Below are positions 33,582-43,140 of a stretch of 64,000 bases of DNA, in pieces. The stretch comes from Rhodopseudomonas sp. Lineage in GTDB: Bacteria > Pseudomonadota > Alphaproteobacteria > Rhizobiales > Xanthobacteraceae. The position numbers and the translations under genes are program-made. The stretch's first letter is position 1. The number at the start of each line of letters is the position of its first letter. The stretch lies in the NCBI GenBank assembly GCA_016124795.1, contig WGNB01000029.1, positions 1-64,000 on the forward strand, given 5' to 3'. The notes beneath the pieces were generated by a model that worked only from the letters and a program-made list of their open reading frames with translations, searched no databases and was not told the origin of the DNA.

Positions 33582-35189
33582 TCAGCGCAGACGTTGCGCC
33601 AGCAAATAGCCCGACCCGCCGCCAAGCCCCGGTCCGGGATGGGTCGACGCGCCGATATGATAGAGGCCCGGCACATGGGTCCGGTGATTGACCGAGGACT
33701 TGAACGGCCGCCAGATAAAGAACTGATCGAGGCCGCAATAGCCGCCGTAAGGATCGCCGCCCACCAGATTGACGTTCATGGCTTCGAGATCGGCGGGCGA
33801 ATAGACGCGCCGGGCGATGATGCTATCGCGGAAACCGTCGATCTGGCTGGCAAGGATGGCCTCGACACGATCGGCATAGGCTTCACGCAGCGCCTCGCTC
33901 CATCGGCCGTCGCCCGGCGCGGCAAGCTCGCCGGCGGCATCGCCTTTGATGAAGCGCGGCATCTCCGGCAATTGCAGCCACAGGGTCGCCTTGCCGTCCG
34001 GCGCGCGCGACGGGTCGAGCGCGGTCGGTTGACCGACGCAGATCGTCGGCACCGCCGGCAGCAGTCCGCGTTCGCATTCGTTGCTGGCGCGCGATACGCC
34101 GTCCAGGCCGGGCGTTAGATGCAACAGCGCGACCTTGCTTAATTCGCCGCGCGGATCGTGTGTCCAGCGCGGCGGCGCCGAAAGCGCGTAATGAATTTGC
34201 ATGTCGCCCTTGCCATGACGAAAGCGGCTCAGGCCGATGCTGACATCGTCCGGCAAAGGCCGGTCCTTCAGCAAACGGCGATAGAGCTGGTCCGGCGCCA
34301 CCGAGCATATCACGCCTTGCCGAGCCGACAGGACCGAGCCATCGGCAAGCCGAACGCCACGGGCCTTGCCCTGCCCATCGAGCTCAATCCGCTCGACATC
34401 GGCGGACGTAGCAATCGTCCCACCGCGCTCGGCGATCAAACGTTCGAATGCGGAAATTATGTTTTGTGCGCCACCCTTGACGATCGGCGCACCGGCGGCC
34501 TCCAGCGCGAAGCCGATGACCTTGACCATCTCGCCGCCATAGGCGCTTTCGGGCGACAGCCCACAGTGCAATACCCACGGCGCAAAGAGCGCCTGTGTCA
34601 CGTCGGAACGATAACGGGTCTCGAGGTGGGCGCGGCCGGATGACAGAGCCTCGCCGAAGAAGCCGGCCAGACCGCGCAAGCCGCGCCGCCAGGCTTCTCC
34701 GACAATCAGCTTCAGCGTCGCCGTCGACCACAGCGACCCGCCGAGCAGACCAAACACCAGACCGGCATTGCCGCCGAAGGCCTGCATTTCGCCGTCGAAA
34801 GTCTTGCCATCGCCGGGCGACAGCGCGTCGAAACTGGCGATATTCCGGGCTCGATTTTTGTCCAGCACCGTATAACGGCCATCCGGCAGCAGCACGCCGG
34901 TCGGCGTGTCGCTGTCGGCGAATTCAAGCCCATGCCGCGCCAGGTCTGCGCCGAGCGCGGCAAAGGCCGGCGACGTCACGAACAAAACGAACGTGGTCGC
35001 CATGACATCGTGGATAAAGCCCGGCGCGGTCGCCGCCTCGGTGCGAATGCAGCCGCCGATCCGGTCGTTGCGCTCCAGCACAGCGACCTTATGGCCCTTG
35101 CCGCCCAGCATGGCGGCACAGACCAGAGCGTTAATGCCGCTACCGACGACAATATAGTCCGCGTCGCCGGCGCGACCGGACGGCGCCAC
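33582..35189 (-). CDS. FAD-dependent oxidoreductase, phytoene desaturase-like (second copy)
   Basis: A 535-residue paralogue of the flavoprotein at 8237. It has FAD motif 'DYIVVGSGINALVCAAML' (about 10-27), 'VLERNDRIGGCIRTE', and C-terminal 'GLYHIGASTHPGPGLGGGSGYLLAQRL'. Both copies carry 'QPTALDPSRAPDGKATLW'-type sequence near residue 380. The start is GTG at 35189, three bases after the stop of the cyclase gene, so the two are translationally coupled. Probable oxidation of the product of the cyclase or of a CoA intermediate; not a carotenoid gene by context. Confidence 0.86.
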   Translation of the reverse strand: MAPSGRAGDADYIVVGSGINALVCAAMLGGKGHKVAVLERNDRIGGCIRTEAATAPGFIHDVMATTFVLFVTSPAFAALGADLARHGLEFADSDTPTGVLLPDGRYTVLDKNRARNIASFDALSPGDGKTFDGEMQAFGGNAGLVFGLLGGSLWSTATLKLIVGEAWRRGLRGLAGFFGEALSSGRAHLETRYRSDVTQALFAPWVLHCGLSPESAYGGEMVKVIGFALEAAGAPIVKGGAQNIISAFERLIAERGGTIATSADVERIELDGQGKARGVRLADGSVLSARQGVICSVAPDQLYRRLLKDRPLPDDVSIGLSRFRHGKGDMQIHYALSAPPRWTHDPRGELSKVALLHLTPGLDGVSRASNECERGLLPAVPTICVGQPTALDPSRAPDGKATLWLQLPEMPRFIKGDAAGELAAPGDGRWSEALREAYADRVEAILASQIDGFRDSIIARRVYSPADLEAMNVNLVGGDPYGGYCGLDQFFIWRPFKSSVNHRTHVPGLYHIGASTHPGPGLGGGSGYLLAQRLR

Positions 35190-35192
35190 GGC

Positions 35193-35975
35193 TTAGCCCG
35201 CCACCAGCGCCAGCACCCGCAACGGCGAGCCCGAACCTTTTTCGATCTTGAGCGGCGGCGTGATCAGCAAGGCACCTGTCGGCGGCAATTGATCGAGATT
35301 GCACAGGCTGGCGAGACCGAGCTTCTTGGCGCCATGCATCAGATGATGCGCCGGGAACGCCGGCTCGAAAGCATAAGCCTGACCGTGGTCGGTGCCGACC
35401 GCCTCGACGCCCCAGCCGTTAACGTCACGCTCGTTGACCAGGAAGGTCACCGCCGCCGTGCTCGGGCCAGGCGAATGCGGACCGTCTTCCTTGCCATTCA
35501 GGAAGGCCGGCGAGTCGCCGCGCTTCGACCAGCCGGTCCGCATCAGCACCCAGGCGCCGGCCGGGATCTTGCCATGCTGCTTTTCCCAGGCCTCGATATG
35601 CGAGGGCTCCATGACAAATCGTTCGTCGGCTTCGACTTCCTTGGTGCAGTCGATGACACAGGCCGGCGCGACGAAACGCTGGACCGGCAGCGTGTCGGTG
35701 AAGCCGTCGGCGTAATGCTGACCGGTGACCCAATGCACCGGCGCGTCGAAATGGGTCCCGGTATGCTCGCCCATCGACAGGTTGTTCCAGTACCAGCCCG
35801 GGCCGCGCTCGTCGTAATGGGAAATCTCGGTGATGGTGAAGGGATTGGACGGCGCGAACGGCGGCGGCAATTGAATGACCGGCGTCGAGGGCCGCAGGGT
35901 CTGCGTCAGATCGACGACCCGAACCGCGTTGGTGGCGATGGCTTCGGCCAGTTGTGTCAAGAGCGTCGCGGACAT
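35193..35975 (-). CDS. Cyclase family protein (second copy)
   Basis: A 260-residue metal-dependent hydrolase with HTGTHFDAPVHW at residues 71-82, exactly as in the paralogue at 11454. They share much of their length, including 'VVDLTQTL' at the start and 'GSGSPLRVLAL' at the end. First gene of a two-gene operon with the FAD oxidoreductase; divergent from the indolepyruvate oxidoreductase-like operon. Amide, lactone or ring hydrolysis is likely; the substrate may differ slightly from that of the other copy. Confidence 0.88.
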   Translation of the reverse strand: MSATLLTQLAEAIATNAVRVVDLTQTLRPSTPVIQLPPPFAPSNPFTITEISHYDERGPGWYWNNLSMGEHTGTHFDAPVHWVTGQHYADGFTDTLPVQRFVAPACVIDCTKEVEADERFVMEPSHIEAWEKQHGKIPAGAWVLMRTGWSKRGDSPAFLNGKEDGPHSPGPSTAAVTFLVNERDVNGWGVEAVGTDHGQAYAFEPAFPAHHLMHGAKKLGLASLCNLDQLPPTGALLITPPLKIEKGSGSPLRVLALVAG

Positions 35976-36105
35976 GGGCTACTCCTCGGAGTGTGGGTCG
36001 AACCGTTTCATGATGCACGGGACGCACGATGCACGGCAGACGCATTATGCATAGCGGAGGCATCGCGTGAATTGCAGTATGGGCAAACTTGAGGCCCCGG
36101 CTGCA

Positions 36106-36127
36106 ATTATTTTAGAGTTGAAATAAT
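36106..36127. promoter_or_regulatory. Candidate operator in cyclase/IorA divergent region
   Basis: Perfect 7-bp inverted repeat ATTATTT (36106-36112) and AAATAAT (36121-36127) with an 8-base spacer, in an AT-rich patch between divergent genes (35976-36357, no gene seen). A hairpin GG-A-CCCGCT/AGCGGG-A-CC at 36184-36211 lies nearer the IorA-like gene. The inverted repeat could be a GntR or other dimer site. Confidence 0.4.
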
Positions 36128-36357
36128 ATCGGCGCCGGGCGTAGTGTCAATCATCGGTTCCGACATATGCAATCGTGACAACAGGACCCGCTTCCTTGAA
36201 CGAGCGGGACCGGTGGTGCCGATGGCGCGTTTGTTTTATGCTTGGATGATCGAGAAGTTGTGAAGTCGCGGCGGCCGCCCCGGCGACCGCCGGTCCGCAA
36301 AGCCCTTCGATCGGGGGGCCGGGCCGATCCGGCGGCATCAGTGAAGCGGAGCGCGCG

Positions 36358-38508
36358 ATGGCGGAACGATCATTTGCCAAGGAAGTACGCGATCTGGAGC
36401 TCGGCGCCGGCGAGGAATTTCGCGGCGAAGGCATCCTCGCCATTACCAAGGCGCTTTTGCAGTCCGGAGTCGGCTATGTCGGCGGCTATCAGGGCGCGCC
36501 GATTTCCCATCTGATGGACGTCCTGAACGATGCCCAGGACACGCTCGACAAACTCGGCGTCCAGTTCTCAAATTCAGCGTCGGAAGCCGCCGCCGCCGCG
36601 TCGCTTGCCGCTTCGGTGATGTATCCGATCCGCGGCGCTGTCACCTTCAAGGCGCCGGTCGGCGTCAACGTCGCCTCCGACGCGCTGGCCAACCTGACTT
36701 CAGGCGGCGTCACCGGCGGCGCACTGATCATCATCGGCGAGGATTACGGCGAAGGCTCCTCGATCATGCAGGAGCGGTCTCATTCATTCGCGATGAAATC
36801 GCAGATGTGGCTGCTCGATCCGCGCCCCAATCTGGAATCGATCGTGCGCGCGGTCGAGGAAGGCTTCGAACTGTCCGAGGTGTCAAACACGCCGGTGATG
36901 CTGGAAGTGCGCATTCGCGCCTGCCACGTCCACGGCAGCTTCATCGCCAAGGACAACAAGCCGCCGCCATTCACTTTGCGCCAGGCGCTGGAAAGCCCGA
37001 AGCGCGACACCGGCCGCATCGTGCTGCCGCCGGCCTCCTACCTACACGAAAAGGAAAAGATCGAGCAGCGCTGGCCGGCCGCCGTCAACTTCATCAAGAC
37101 GCGCAAGCTCAATGAGTTCTTCGACGGCGACCTGACCGATGTCGGCATCGTCACGCAGGGCGGCATGTACAATGGCGTGATCCGCGCGCTGGAGCGGCTT
37201 GGCCTCGCCGACGTCTGGGGCCAGAGCCGGGTGCCGATCTACGTGATGAACGTCACCTACCCGGTCATCGACGACGAAGTCGCCGAGTTTTGCGCCAGCA
37301 AGAAAGCGGTGCTGATCGTCGAGGAAGGCCAGCCCGAACATATCGAGCAGGCGATCGCCACCATTCTGCGCCGGCGCGACATCAACACCAAGATCTATGG
37401 CAAGGGCGCCTTGCCGATGGCCGGCGAATACACCGCCGATGTCATGCTCAAGGGCGTCCGCAGTTTCCTCGCCAGCGCCGCGCCGGATGCCCTGACCGAT
37501 CAGGTCCGCGCGCCGAACGCGCCCAACATTAACGACGACAGCCGGGTTCAGGCGCTGGCCAGCGCGGTGCCGCCGCGCCCGCCGGGTTTCTGCACCGGCT
37601 GCCCGGAACGGCCGATCTTCGCCGCCATGAAGCTGGTCGAAAAGGAAACCGGATCGCACCACGTCGCCAGCGATATCGGTTGCCACCTGTTCTCGTGCCT
37701 GCCGCCTTTCAATCTCGGCGCCACGACGATGGGTTACGGTCTGGGTCCGGCATCGGCGGCGGCCTTCAACGTCAAGACCGACAAGAAGTCGATCTCGATG
37801 ATCGGCGATGGCGGCTTCTGGCACAACGGTCTGACCTCCAGCGTCGGCAATGCCGTCTACAACAAGCACGACGGCGTGATCATCGTCATCGACAATTTCT
37901 ATTCGTCGGCGACCGGCGGCCAGGACATTCTGTCGTCGCGGGCCGATACTGAATCGCGTTCAACCCAGCATCCGATCAAGAAGGCGGTCGAAGGCGTCGG
38001 CGCCACCTGGGTCCGGCAGATCGACAACACCTACAACGTCGGCAAGATGCGCGACACGCTCAAGGAAGCGCTCGCCAATAACGAGCCGGGTCCGAAGGTG
38101 ATCGTGGCCTCGTCGGAATGCATGCTTAACAAGCAGCGCCGGGTCAAACCGCTGTTCAACAAGGCGGTCAAGGACGGCGAGCGCAAGGTGCGCGAGCGTT
38201 TCGGCGTCGATGAAGACGTCTGCACCGGCGACCATGCCTGCATCCGGCTGTCGGGCTGCCCGTCCCTGTCGGTCAAGCACAGCGCCGATCCGCTCAAGGA
38301 CGATCCGGTCGCGGCGATCGACAACAGCTGTGTCGGCTGCGGCAATTGCGGCGAGGTTTCGGAAGCGGCGGTGCTGTGTCCGTCGTTCTACCGCGCCGAC
38401 ATCATTTACAATCCGACCGGCTTCGACCGGTTCATGGCGCGGATGCGCGGCGCGGTGATCGGCTTCCTGCAACGCCGCCGGGCACGCCGCCGTGTCGCCT
38501 TCGCTTGA
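36358..38508 (+). CDS. iorA: Indolepyruvate ferredoxin oxidoreductase alpha-like subunit
   Basis: A 716-residue thiamine-diphosphate enzyme that would oxidatively decarboxylate aryl- or branched 2-oxo acids to acyl-CoA, passing electrons to ferredoxin. N-terminal pyrimidine-binding domain about 15-190 ('GYVGGYQGAPISHLMD', 'NSASEAAAAASLAASV'), a 'FCTGCPERP' block near 410, the TPP motif GDGGFWHNG near 482, and a C-terminal ferredoxin-like cysteine cluster (about 621-675, including CVGCGNCGE). The ATG at 36358 follows an AGCGGAG ribosome site. The partner gene begins 16 bases downstream. Preference for aromatic versus other 2-oxo acids is not decided by sequence. Confidence 0.88.
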   Translation: MAERSFAKEVRDLELGAGEEFRGEGILAITKALLQSGVGYVGGYQGAPISHLMDVLNDAQDTLDKLGVQFSNSASEAAAAASLAASVMYPIRGAVTFKAPVGVNVASDALANLTSGGVTGGALIIIGEDYGEGSSIMQERSHSFAMKSQMWLLDPRPNLESIVRAVEEGFELSEVSNTPVMLEVRIRACHVHGSFIAKDNKPPPFTLRQALESPKRDTGRIVLPPASYLHEKEKIEQRWPAAVNFIKTRKLNEFFDGDLTDVGIVTQGGMYNGVIRALERLGLADVWGQSRVPIYVMNVTYPVIDDEVAEFCASKKAVLIVEEGQPEHIEQAIATILRRRDINTKIYGKGALPMAGEYTADVMLKGVRSFLASAAPDALTDQVRAPNAPNINDDSRVQALASAVPPRPPGFCTGCPERPIFAAMKLVEKETGSHHVASDIGCHLFSCLPPFNLGATTMGYGLGPASAAAFNVKTDKKSISMIGDGGFWHNGLTSSVGNAVYNKHDGVIIVIDNFYSSATGGQDILSSRADTESRSTQHPIKKAVEGVGATWVRQIDNTYNVGKMRDTLKEALANNEPGPKVIVASSECMLNKQRRVKPLFNKAVKDGERKVRERFGVDEDVCTGDHACIRLSGCPSLSVKHSADPLKDDPVAAIDNSCVGCGNCGEVSEAAVLCPSFYRADIIYNPTGFDRFMARMRGAVIGFLQRRRARRRVAFA

Positions 38509-38524
38509 TCGGCAGACTTATCCA

Positions 38525-40096
38525 ATGACAGCAGCGCCATCCACCCAGTCCCGTCTCGACACCACCCGCCCGCTCGCCATCGCCGTCATGGCCATGGGCG
38601 GTCAGGGCGGCGGCGTTCTCGTCGACTGGATTGTCGCCCTGTGCGAGAGCCAAGGCTGGTCGGCGCAATCGACCTCGGTGCCCGGCGTCGCGCAACGGAC
38701 CGGGGCCACGGTCTATTTCATCGAGGCGATGCCGATCCCGCAGGACGCCCCGCGCGGTCTCAAGCCGGTGCTGTCGCTGATGGTGGTGCCCGGCGAAGTC
38801 GATATCGTGATCGGCGCCGAATTGATGGAAGCCGGCCGCGCGATCCAGCGCGGCTTCGTGACGCCCGACCGCACGACCCTGATCGCCTCGGCGCATCGCC
38901 ATTATGCGGTCGCCGAAAAACAGGTCCCGGGTGATGGCATCGGAAGTTCCGAAGCGGTCTATGCCGCGGCGTCGGTCGCCGCCAAGCGCTTCATCGCCTT
39001 CGACATGGCCGTGCTCGCCGAACAGGCCGGCAGCGCCGTTTCGGCGGTCCTGTTCGGCGCGGTGGCGGCGGCCAACGTCTTGCCGTTCGCCCGCACCGCG
39101 TTCGAAGAAACGGTACGCGCCTCGGGCGTCGGCGTCGCCGGCAGTCTGCGCGCCTTCGCGCTCGGCTACGAACGGACCCAATCGAACGCCACGTCGGACG
39201 CCCCGCCGCTGGTGCCGGCCGCCAACGCCAAGACCTATCCGGCGCTCACGCCGGTCGGCCACGCCGGTTATGACGCCTTGGTGGCGCGCGCGCTCAAAGC
39301 CTTTCCACCCGAAACCTACGACATGGTCGGCGCAGGCCTGCAACGCACGGTGGACTTCCAGGACGTCGCCTACGGCGGCGAATATCTCGACCTTTTACGC
39401 GGCCTGTTGGCGCTCGATCAGGAAACCAACGGCGCGGCGCGCGGCTTTGCGTTGACCCGCACGGCCGCCAAGTATCTCGCCGTCGCCATGGCCTACGACG
39501 ACGTCTACCGCGTCGCCGATCTCAAGACCCGCGGCACGCGCTTCGAACGTGTCCGCAATGAAGTCGCGGCCGCGCCCGATCAACTGGTCTACATGACCGA
39601 ATACATGCACCCGCGCATGGACGAAGTCTGCGGCTCGCTGCCACGCTGGCTCGGCCGCTTCATCGAAAACCGGCCCGGCCTGTTCAAGGCGCTCGACAAG
39701 ATCGTCAACAAGGGCCGGCGGGTGCAGACCGGCACCATTCGCTGGTTCCTCGTGCTCTATATGCTCGGGGGAATGCGGCGATTCCGGCGCGGTACGCTGC
39801 GTCACTTCAATGAGGTGCAGCACCGCGATGCCTGGCTCGATCGCGTCAGAGCGGCGGCGCCGAAGGACTACGGCCTGGCCGTCGAATTGTTGGCGACGCG
39901 TCGTCTCGTCAAGGGCTATTCGGACACCCATGCGCGCGGTCAGTCGAAATTCGACAAGGTGATGGCCGGCGCCGCCAAACTCGAAGGCCGGCCGGATGCC
40001 GCCGATTGGGTCCGCCGCCTGCGCGAGGCCGCGCTCAAGGACGAAGACGGCATCGCGCTATCCGGCGCGCTCAAGACCGTCGACAGTTTCGTCTAG
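38525..40096 (+). CDS. Indolepyruvate oxidoreductase beta-like subunit, long form
   Basis: A 523-residue protein. Residues about 15-200 are the 2-oxoacid:acceptor oxidoreductase gamma/IorB domain, beginning 'AVMAMGGQGGGVLVDWI'. The remaining ~300 residues are an extra C-terminal region like that of long IorB and fused IorAB proteins, so it is about 2.5 times longer than classic IorB (about 200). I chose the ATG at 38525 after the alpha stop; an in-frame GTG at 38492 overlaps it. It completes the enzyme with the alpha subunit. Confidence 0.86.
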   Translation: MTAAPSTQSRLDTTRPLAIAVMAMGGQGGGVLVDWIVALCESQGWSAQSTSVPGVAQRTGATVYFIEAMPIPQDAPRGLKPVLSLMVVPGEVDIVIGAELMEAGRAIQRGFVTPDRTTLIASAHRHYAVAEKQVPGDGIGSSEAVYAAASVAAKRFIAFDMAVLAEQAGSAVSAVLFGAVAAANVLPFARTAFEETVRASGVGVAGSLRAFALGYERTQSNATSDAPPLVPAANAKTYPALTPVGHAGYDALVARALKAFPPETYDMVGAGLQRTVDFQDVAYGGEYLDLLRGLLALDQETNGAARGFALTRTAAKYLAVAMAYDDVYRVADLKTRGTRFERVRNEVAAAPDQLVYMTEYMHPRMDEVCGSLPRWLGRFIENRPGLFKALDKIVNKGRRVQTGTIRWFLVLYMLGGMRRFRRGTLRHFNEVQHRDAWLDRVRAAAPKDYGLAVELLATRRLVKGYSDTHARGQSKFDKVMAGAAKLEGRPDAADWVRRLREAALKDEDGIALSGALKTVDSFV

Positions 40097-40177
40097 TCTG
40101 AATATCATGGACCGAAGCAGCGACACCCTTCTCCGGGCCATCGCGTCATTCGGACAATCAATATTGAAATACGACCG

Positions 40178-40213
40178 GCGACGGTCTCGGGTCTTGCGAG
40201 GCCCGGACGTCGC
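40178..40213 (-). terminator. Possible terminator of the polysaccharide operon
   Basis: Two-part stem: GCGACG (40178-40183) with CGTCGC (40208-40213), then CGGGTC (40188-40193) with GGCCCG (40200-40205, one wobble) and a 6-base loop. It lies between convergent genes. On the minus strand it is followed by a modest T-bearing stretch (GTATTTC), so it may end the rfb transcript. Nothing else is seen in 40097-40231. Confidence 0.35.
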
Positions 40214-40231
40214 AGAAAATGAAATGACCTG

Positions 40232-41092
40232 CTAAAACAGCGTCCGCAGATAAGCCCCATAGCTGCTTTTGCCGAGCGCGTCCGCCAGCCTGATGAGCTG
40301 GTCGGCGTCGATGAAGCCCAGTCGAAACGCGATCTCCTCCGGACAGGCGATCTTGAAGCCTTGCCGCTTTTCCAGCGTGCGCACGAACTCCGCCGCCTCG
40401 AGCAGACTGTCCGGCGTGCCGGTGTCGAGCCAGGCAAAACCCCGCCCCATCCTCTCCACCGAAAGCTCCCCGCGCTCAAGATAGGCGCGATTGACATCCG
40501 TGATCTCCAGCTCGCCGCGCGCCGAAGGCTTCAGACCGGCGGCGATGTCGACGACCGTTTCATCGTAGAAATACAGACCGGTCACCGCCCAGGACGATTT
40601 CGGCCGCAGCGGCTTTTCCTCGATCGACAGCGCCTTCATGGCTTCATCGAACTCGACGACGCCATAACGCTCGGGATCATTGACATGATAAGCGAAGACC
40701 GTAGCCCCGTTCGATCGCCTGACAGCCCGCTGCAATAACTCCTGCAAGCCGGCGCCGTAATAAATATTGTCGCCGAGGATAAGACAGGACGGCTGCCCGG
40801 CGACGAAATCGGCGCCAATGGTATAAGCCTGCGCCAATCCGCCGGGGTTGGGCTGTTCGGCATAAGTGAAAGACAAACCCCATTTCTGGCCGTCGCCCAG
40901 AAGCCGATGGAAATGCGGCAGGTCCTGCGGCGTCGAAATCACCAATATGTCGCGTATGCCAGCGAGCATCAGCGTCGACAACGGAAAGTAGATCATCGGC
41001 TTGTCGTAGACCGGCATCAATTGCTTCGAAGTCACGAGCGTCATCGGATGCAAGCGGGTGCCCGCGCCGCCTGCCAGGATAATCCCCTTCAT
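40232..41092 (-). CDS. rfbA: Glucose-1-phosphate thymidylyltransferase
   Basis: A 286-residue nucleotidyltransferase that makes dTDP-glucose from dTTP and glucose-1-phosphate, first step of dTDP-L-rhamnose synthesis. The signature '[16 protein letters not shown]' with the catalytic Arg, '[15 protein letters not shown]-like' block, 'LGDNIYYG' and 'LDTGT' are as in RmlA. The ATG at 41092 gives the standard length; an upstream in-frame ATG adds six residues that do not match the family. Last in the order rfbC-rfbB-rfbD-rfbA. Confidence 0.96.
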   Translation of the reverse strand: MKGIILAGGAGTRLHPMTLVTSKQLMPVYDKPMIYFPLSTLMLAGIRDILVISTPQDLPHFHRLLGDGQKWGLSFTYAEQPNPGGLAQAYTIGADFVAGQPSCLILGDNIYYGAGLQELLQRAVRRSNGATVFAYHVNDPERYGVVEFDEAMKALSIEEKPLRPKSSWAVTGLYFYDETVVDIAAGLKPSARGELEITDVNRAYLERGELSVERMGRGFAWLDTGTPDSLLEAAEFVRTLEKRQGFKIACPEEIAFRLGFIDADQLIRLADALGKSSYGAYLRTLF

Positions 41093-41113
41093 CGCGTCAC
41101 TTCCTTCCAACCC

Positions 41114-42028
41114 CTAGCTACGCCCGGTCGAACCGGTATCGATGCGCGGACCGACAAGCCGGTCGAGAACCTTTTCAAGCGACCCACGCCATTCCGGCAG
41201 CGCGATGCCATGCACGTCCTTGAGCTTTCGGCTCCCGAGCTGCGAATTGGCCGGGCGACGCGCTGGCGTCGGATAATCCGCAGTCCGGATATGTTTGACC
41301 GCAACCGGCACCCGCCCCCGCGCCGAACAGCCGGAAAAAATAGCTTCGGCAAAGCCTGCCCACGATGTCGCTCCCACAGCCCCCATATGAAACGTGCCGG
41401 CCAGATCCCGAACGCGCGGGCGATCAAGCAGGTTCGCGGTCACCGCCAGAATGCCGTCGGCAATATCATGCGCCGACGTCGGATTGCCGATCTGATCGTC
41501 CACGATCCGCAGCACGTCCTGGCTATCGGCCAGGCGCAACATCGTCTTGACGAAATTCTTGCCGAACGGCGAATAAACCCAGGCCACCCGGAGGATCACG
41601 CTCTCCGGCAGGATCGCGCGCACGGCCTGCTCGCCCGCGAGCTTGGTCGCGCCGTAAACTCCGAGCGGAAGCGTCTCATCGCCTTCGAGCCAGGGCGTCG
41701 GCTTGGCGCCGTCGAACACATAATCGGTCGACAAGTGGATCAACGGCACGCCAAGCTCCGCCGCCGCGGTAGCGACGGCCGCGGCGCCATCGACATTAAC
41801 CCGGCGCGCCACCTCGGGCTCGCTTTCGGCCAGATCCACCGCGGTATAGGCAGCGGCCGAGACGATAGCGTCCGGCGATACGGCGCCGAACAATTGCACC
41901 GCATTTTTCGGGTCCGCCAGGTCGAAATCCGGACGACCGATCGGAAGAACCGATATGCCCTTGCCGGCGGCCTGTTCGCCGAGCGCGAGCGCGACCTGGC
42001 CCGAATGCCCGGTAACGGCTATCCTCAT
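41114..42028 (-). CDS. rfbD: dTDP-4-dehydrorhamnose reductase
   Basis: A 304-residue SDR-fold enzyme for the last step to dTDP-L-rhamnose. It has the NAD(P) motif 'IAVTGHSGQVALAL' at the N-terminus, 'HLSTDYVFDG', and catalytic 'YGATKLAGE' (YxxxK). The ATG at 42028, two bases before the end of rfbB, gives the usual length; a longer frame upstream is not family-like. Confidence 0.95.
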   Translation of the reverse strand: MRIAVTGHSGQVALALGEQAAGKGISVLPIGRPDFDLADPKNAVQLFGAVSPDAIVSAAAYTAVDLAESEPEVARRVNVDGAAAVATAAAELGVPLIHLSTDYVFDGAKPTPWLEGDETLPLGVYGATKLAGEQAVRAILPESVILRVAWVYSPFGKNFVKTMLRLADSQDVLRIVDDQIGNPTSAHDIADGILAVTANLLDRPRVRDLAGTFHMGAVGATSWAGFAEAIFSGCSARGRVPVAVKHIRTADYPTPARRPANSQLGSRKLKDVHGIALPEWRGSLEKVLDRLVGPRIDTGSTGRS

Positions 42029-42030
42029 GC

Positions 42031-43089
42031 CTAACCGACCTTCGCCACGATGCCGAGGCGCTCGCCGCGATAGACTTTCTCGCGTAACGGCCGCCACCAA
42101 GGCTCGTTCGCGATATACCAGGCCACGGTCTTTTCGATGCCGGTCTCGAAGGTCTCCTGAGCGCGCCAGCCCAACTCGGCTTCGAGCTTGGTCGCGTCGA
42201 TCGCATATCGGTGATCGTGCCCCGGCCGATCGGCGACAAACGAGATCAGATCGGCATAGGGTTTCGGCGACGGCCGTATCCGATCGAGGACGGCGCAGAT
42301 ACCTCGCACAACGTCGATGTTCCGGCGCTCATTGCGACCGCCGACGTTATAAGTCTCGCCAGGCCGGCCTCGGCTTCCGATAAGATGCAAGGCGCGAACA
42401 TGATCCTCGACGTAAAGCCAGTCGCGCACATTCGAGCCATCGCCATAGACCGGCAAGGCCAGGCCGTGCATCGCATTCAGGATCACCAGCGGAATGAGCT
42501 TTTCGGGAAAGTGGTAAGGCCCGTAATTATTCGAGCAATTGGAAATGATCGCGGGCAAACCATATGTCCGGTGCCATGCCACCACGAGATGGTCCGAGGC
42601 GGCCTTGGAAGCGGAATATGGCGAGCTCGGATCGTAGGCCGTCTCCTCGGTAAACAAGCCATCGGGCCCGAGCGAGCCGTAGACCTCATCGGTCGAAACG
42701 TGAAGGAAGCGAAATCCGTCGCGCTGCCCTTCGGGTAATGCCGCCCAATACTCACGCGCCGCCTGCAAAAGCGTGAAGGTGCCGACAACGTTGGTTCTGA
42801 TGAAATCGTCGGCGCCGGTGATCGATCGGTCGACATGACTTTCCGCGGCAAGATGATAGATGCGATCGGGCTGAAACGACGCCATTGCGTCCCTCACGGT
42901 CGCGCTATCGCAGATATCGACCTTCGCAAAACGATAATTAGAGCGCCCGTCGACCACGGCAAGATTGGCGAGATTGCCGGCGTAAGTCAGCTTGTCGAGG
43001 TTGAGGACCTCGGCTCCGACATCGAGCACCAAATGACGTACCAGGGCCGAGCCGATGAAGCCAGCCCCGCCGGTTACAAGAATACGCAT
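42031..43089 (-). CDS. rfbB: dTDP-glucose 4,6-dehydratase
   Basis: A 352-residue extended SDR. Motifs: '[18 protein letters not shown]' for NAD+, '[11 protein letters not shown]', 'STDEVYG' and catalytic '[11 protein letters not shown]'. It converts dTDP-glucose to the 4-keto-6-deoxy intermediate, second step of dTDP-rhamnose synthesis. ATG at 43089; 51 bases after rfbC. Confidence 0.96.
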   Translation of the reverse strand: MRILVTGGAGFIGSALVRHLVLDVGAEVLNLDKLTYAGNLANLAVVDGRSNYRFAKVDICDSATVRDAMASFQPDRIYHLAAESHVDRSITGADDFIRTNVVGTFTLLQAAREYWAALPEGQRDGFRFLHVSTDEVYGSLGPDGLFTEETAYDPSSPYSASKAASDHLVVAWHRTYGLPAIISNCSNNYGPYHFPEKLIPLVILNAMHGLALPVYGDGSNVRDWLYVEDHVRALHLIGSRGRPGETYNVGGRNERRNIDVVRGICAVLDRIRPSPKPYADLISFVADRPGHDHRYAIDATKLEAELGWRAQETFETGIEKTVAWYIANEPWWRPLREKVYRGERLGIVAKVG

Positions 43090-43140
43090 TGTCTATCCCT
43101 TTGACGACCGACGCCGGATACAGAGCCGACCGGTCGGAAC

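Noticed and set aside
33582-35189. Carotenoid biosynthesis (crtI) assignment
   Set aside because: CrtI-like fold, but there is no phytoene synthase or other carotenoid gene nearby, and both copies are coupled to cyclase-type hydrolases in a catabolic setting.
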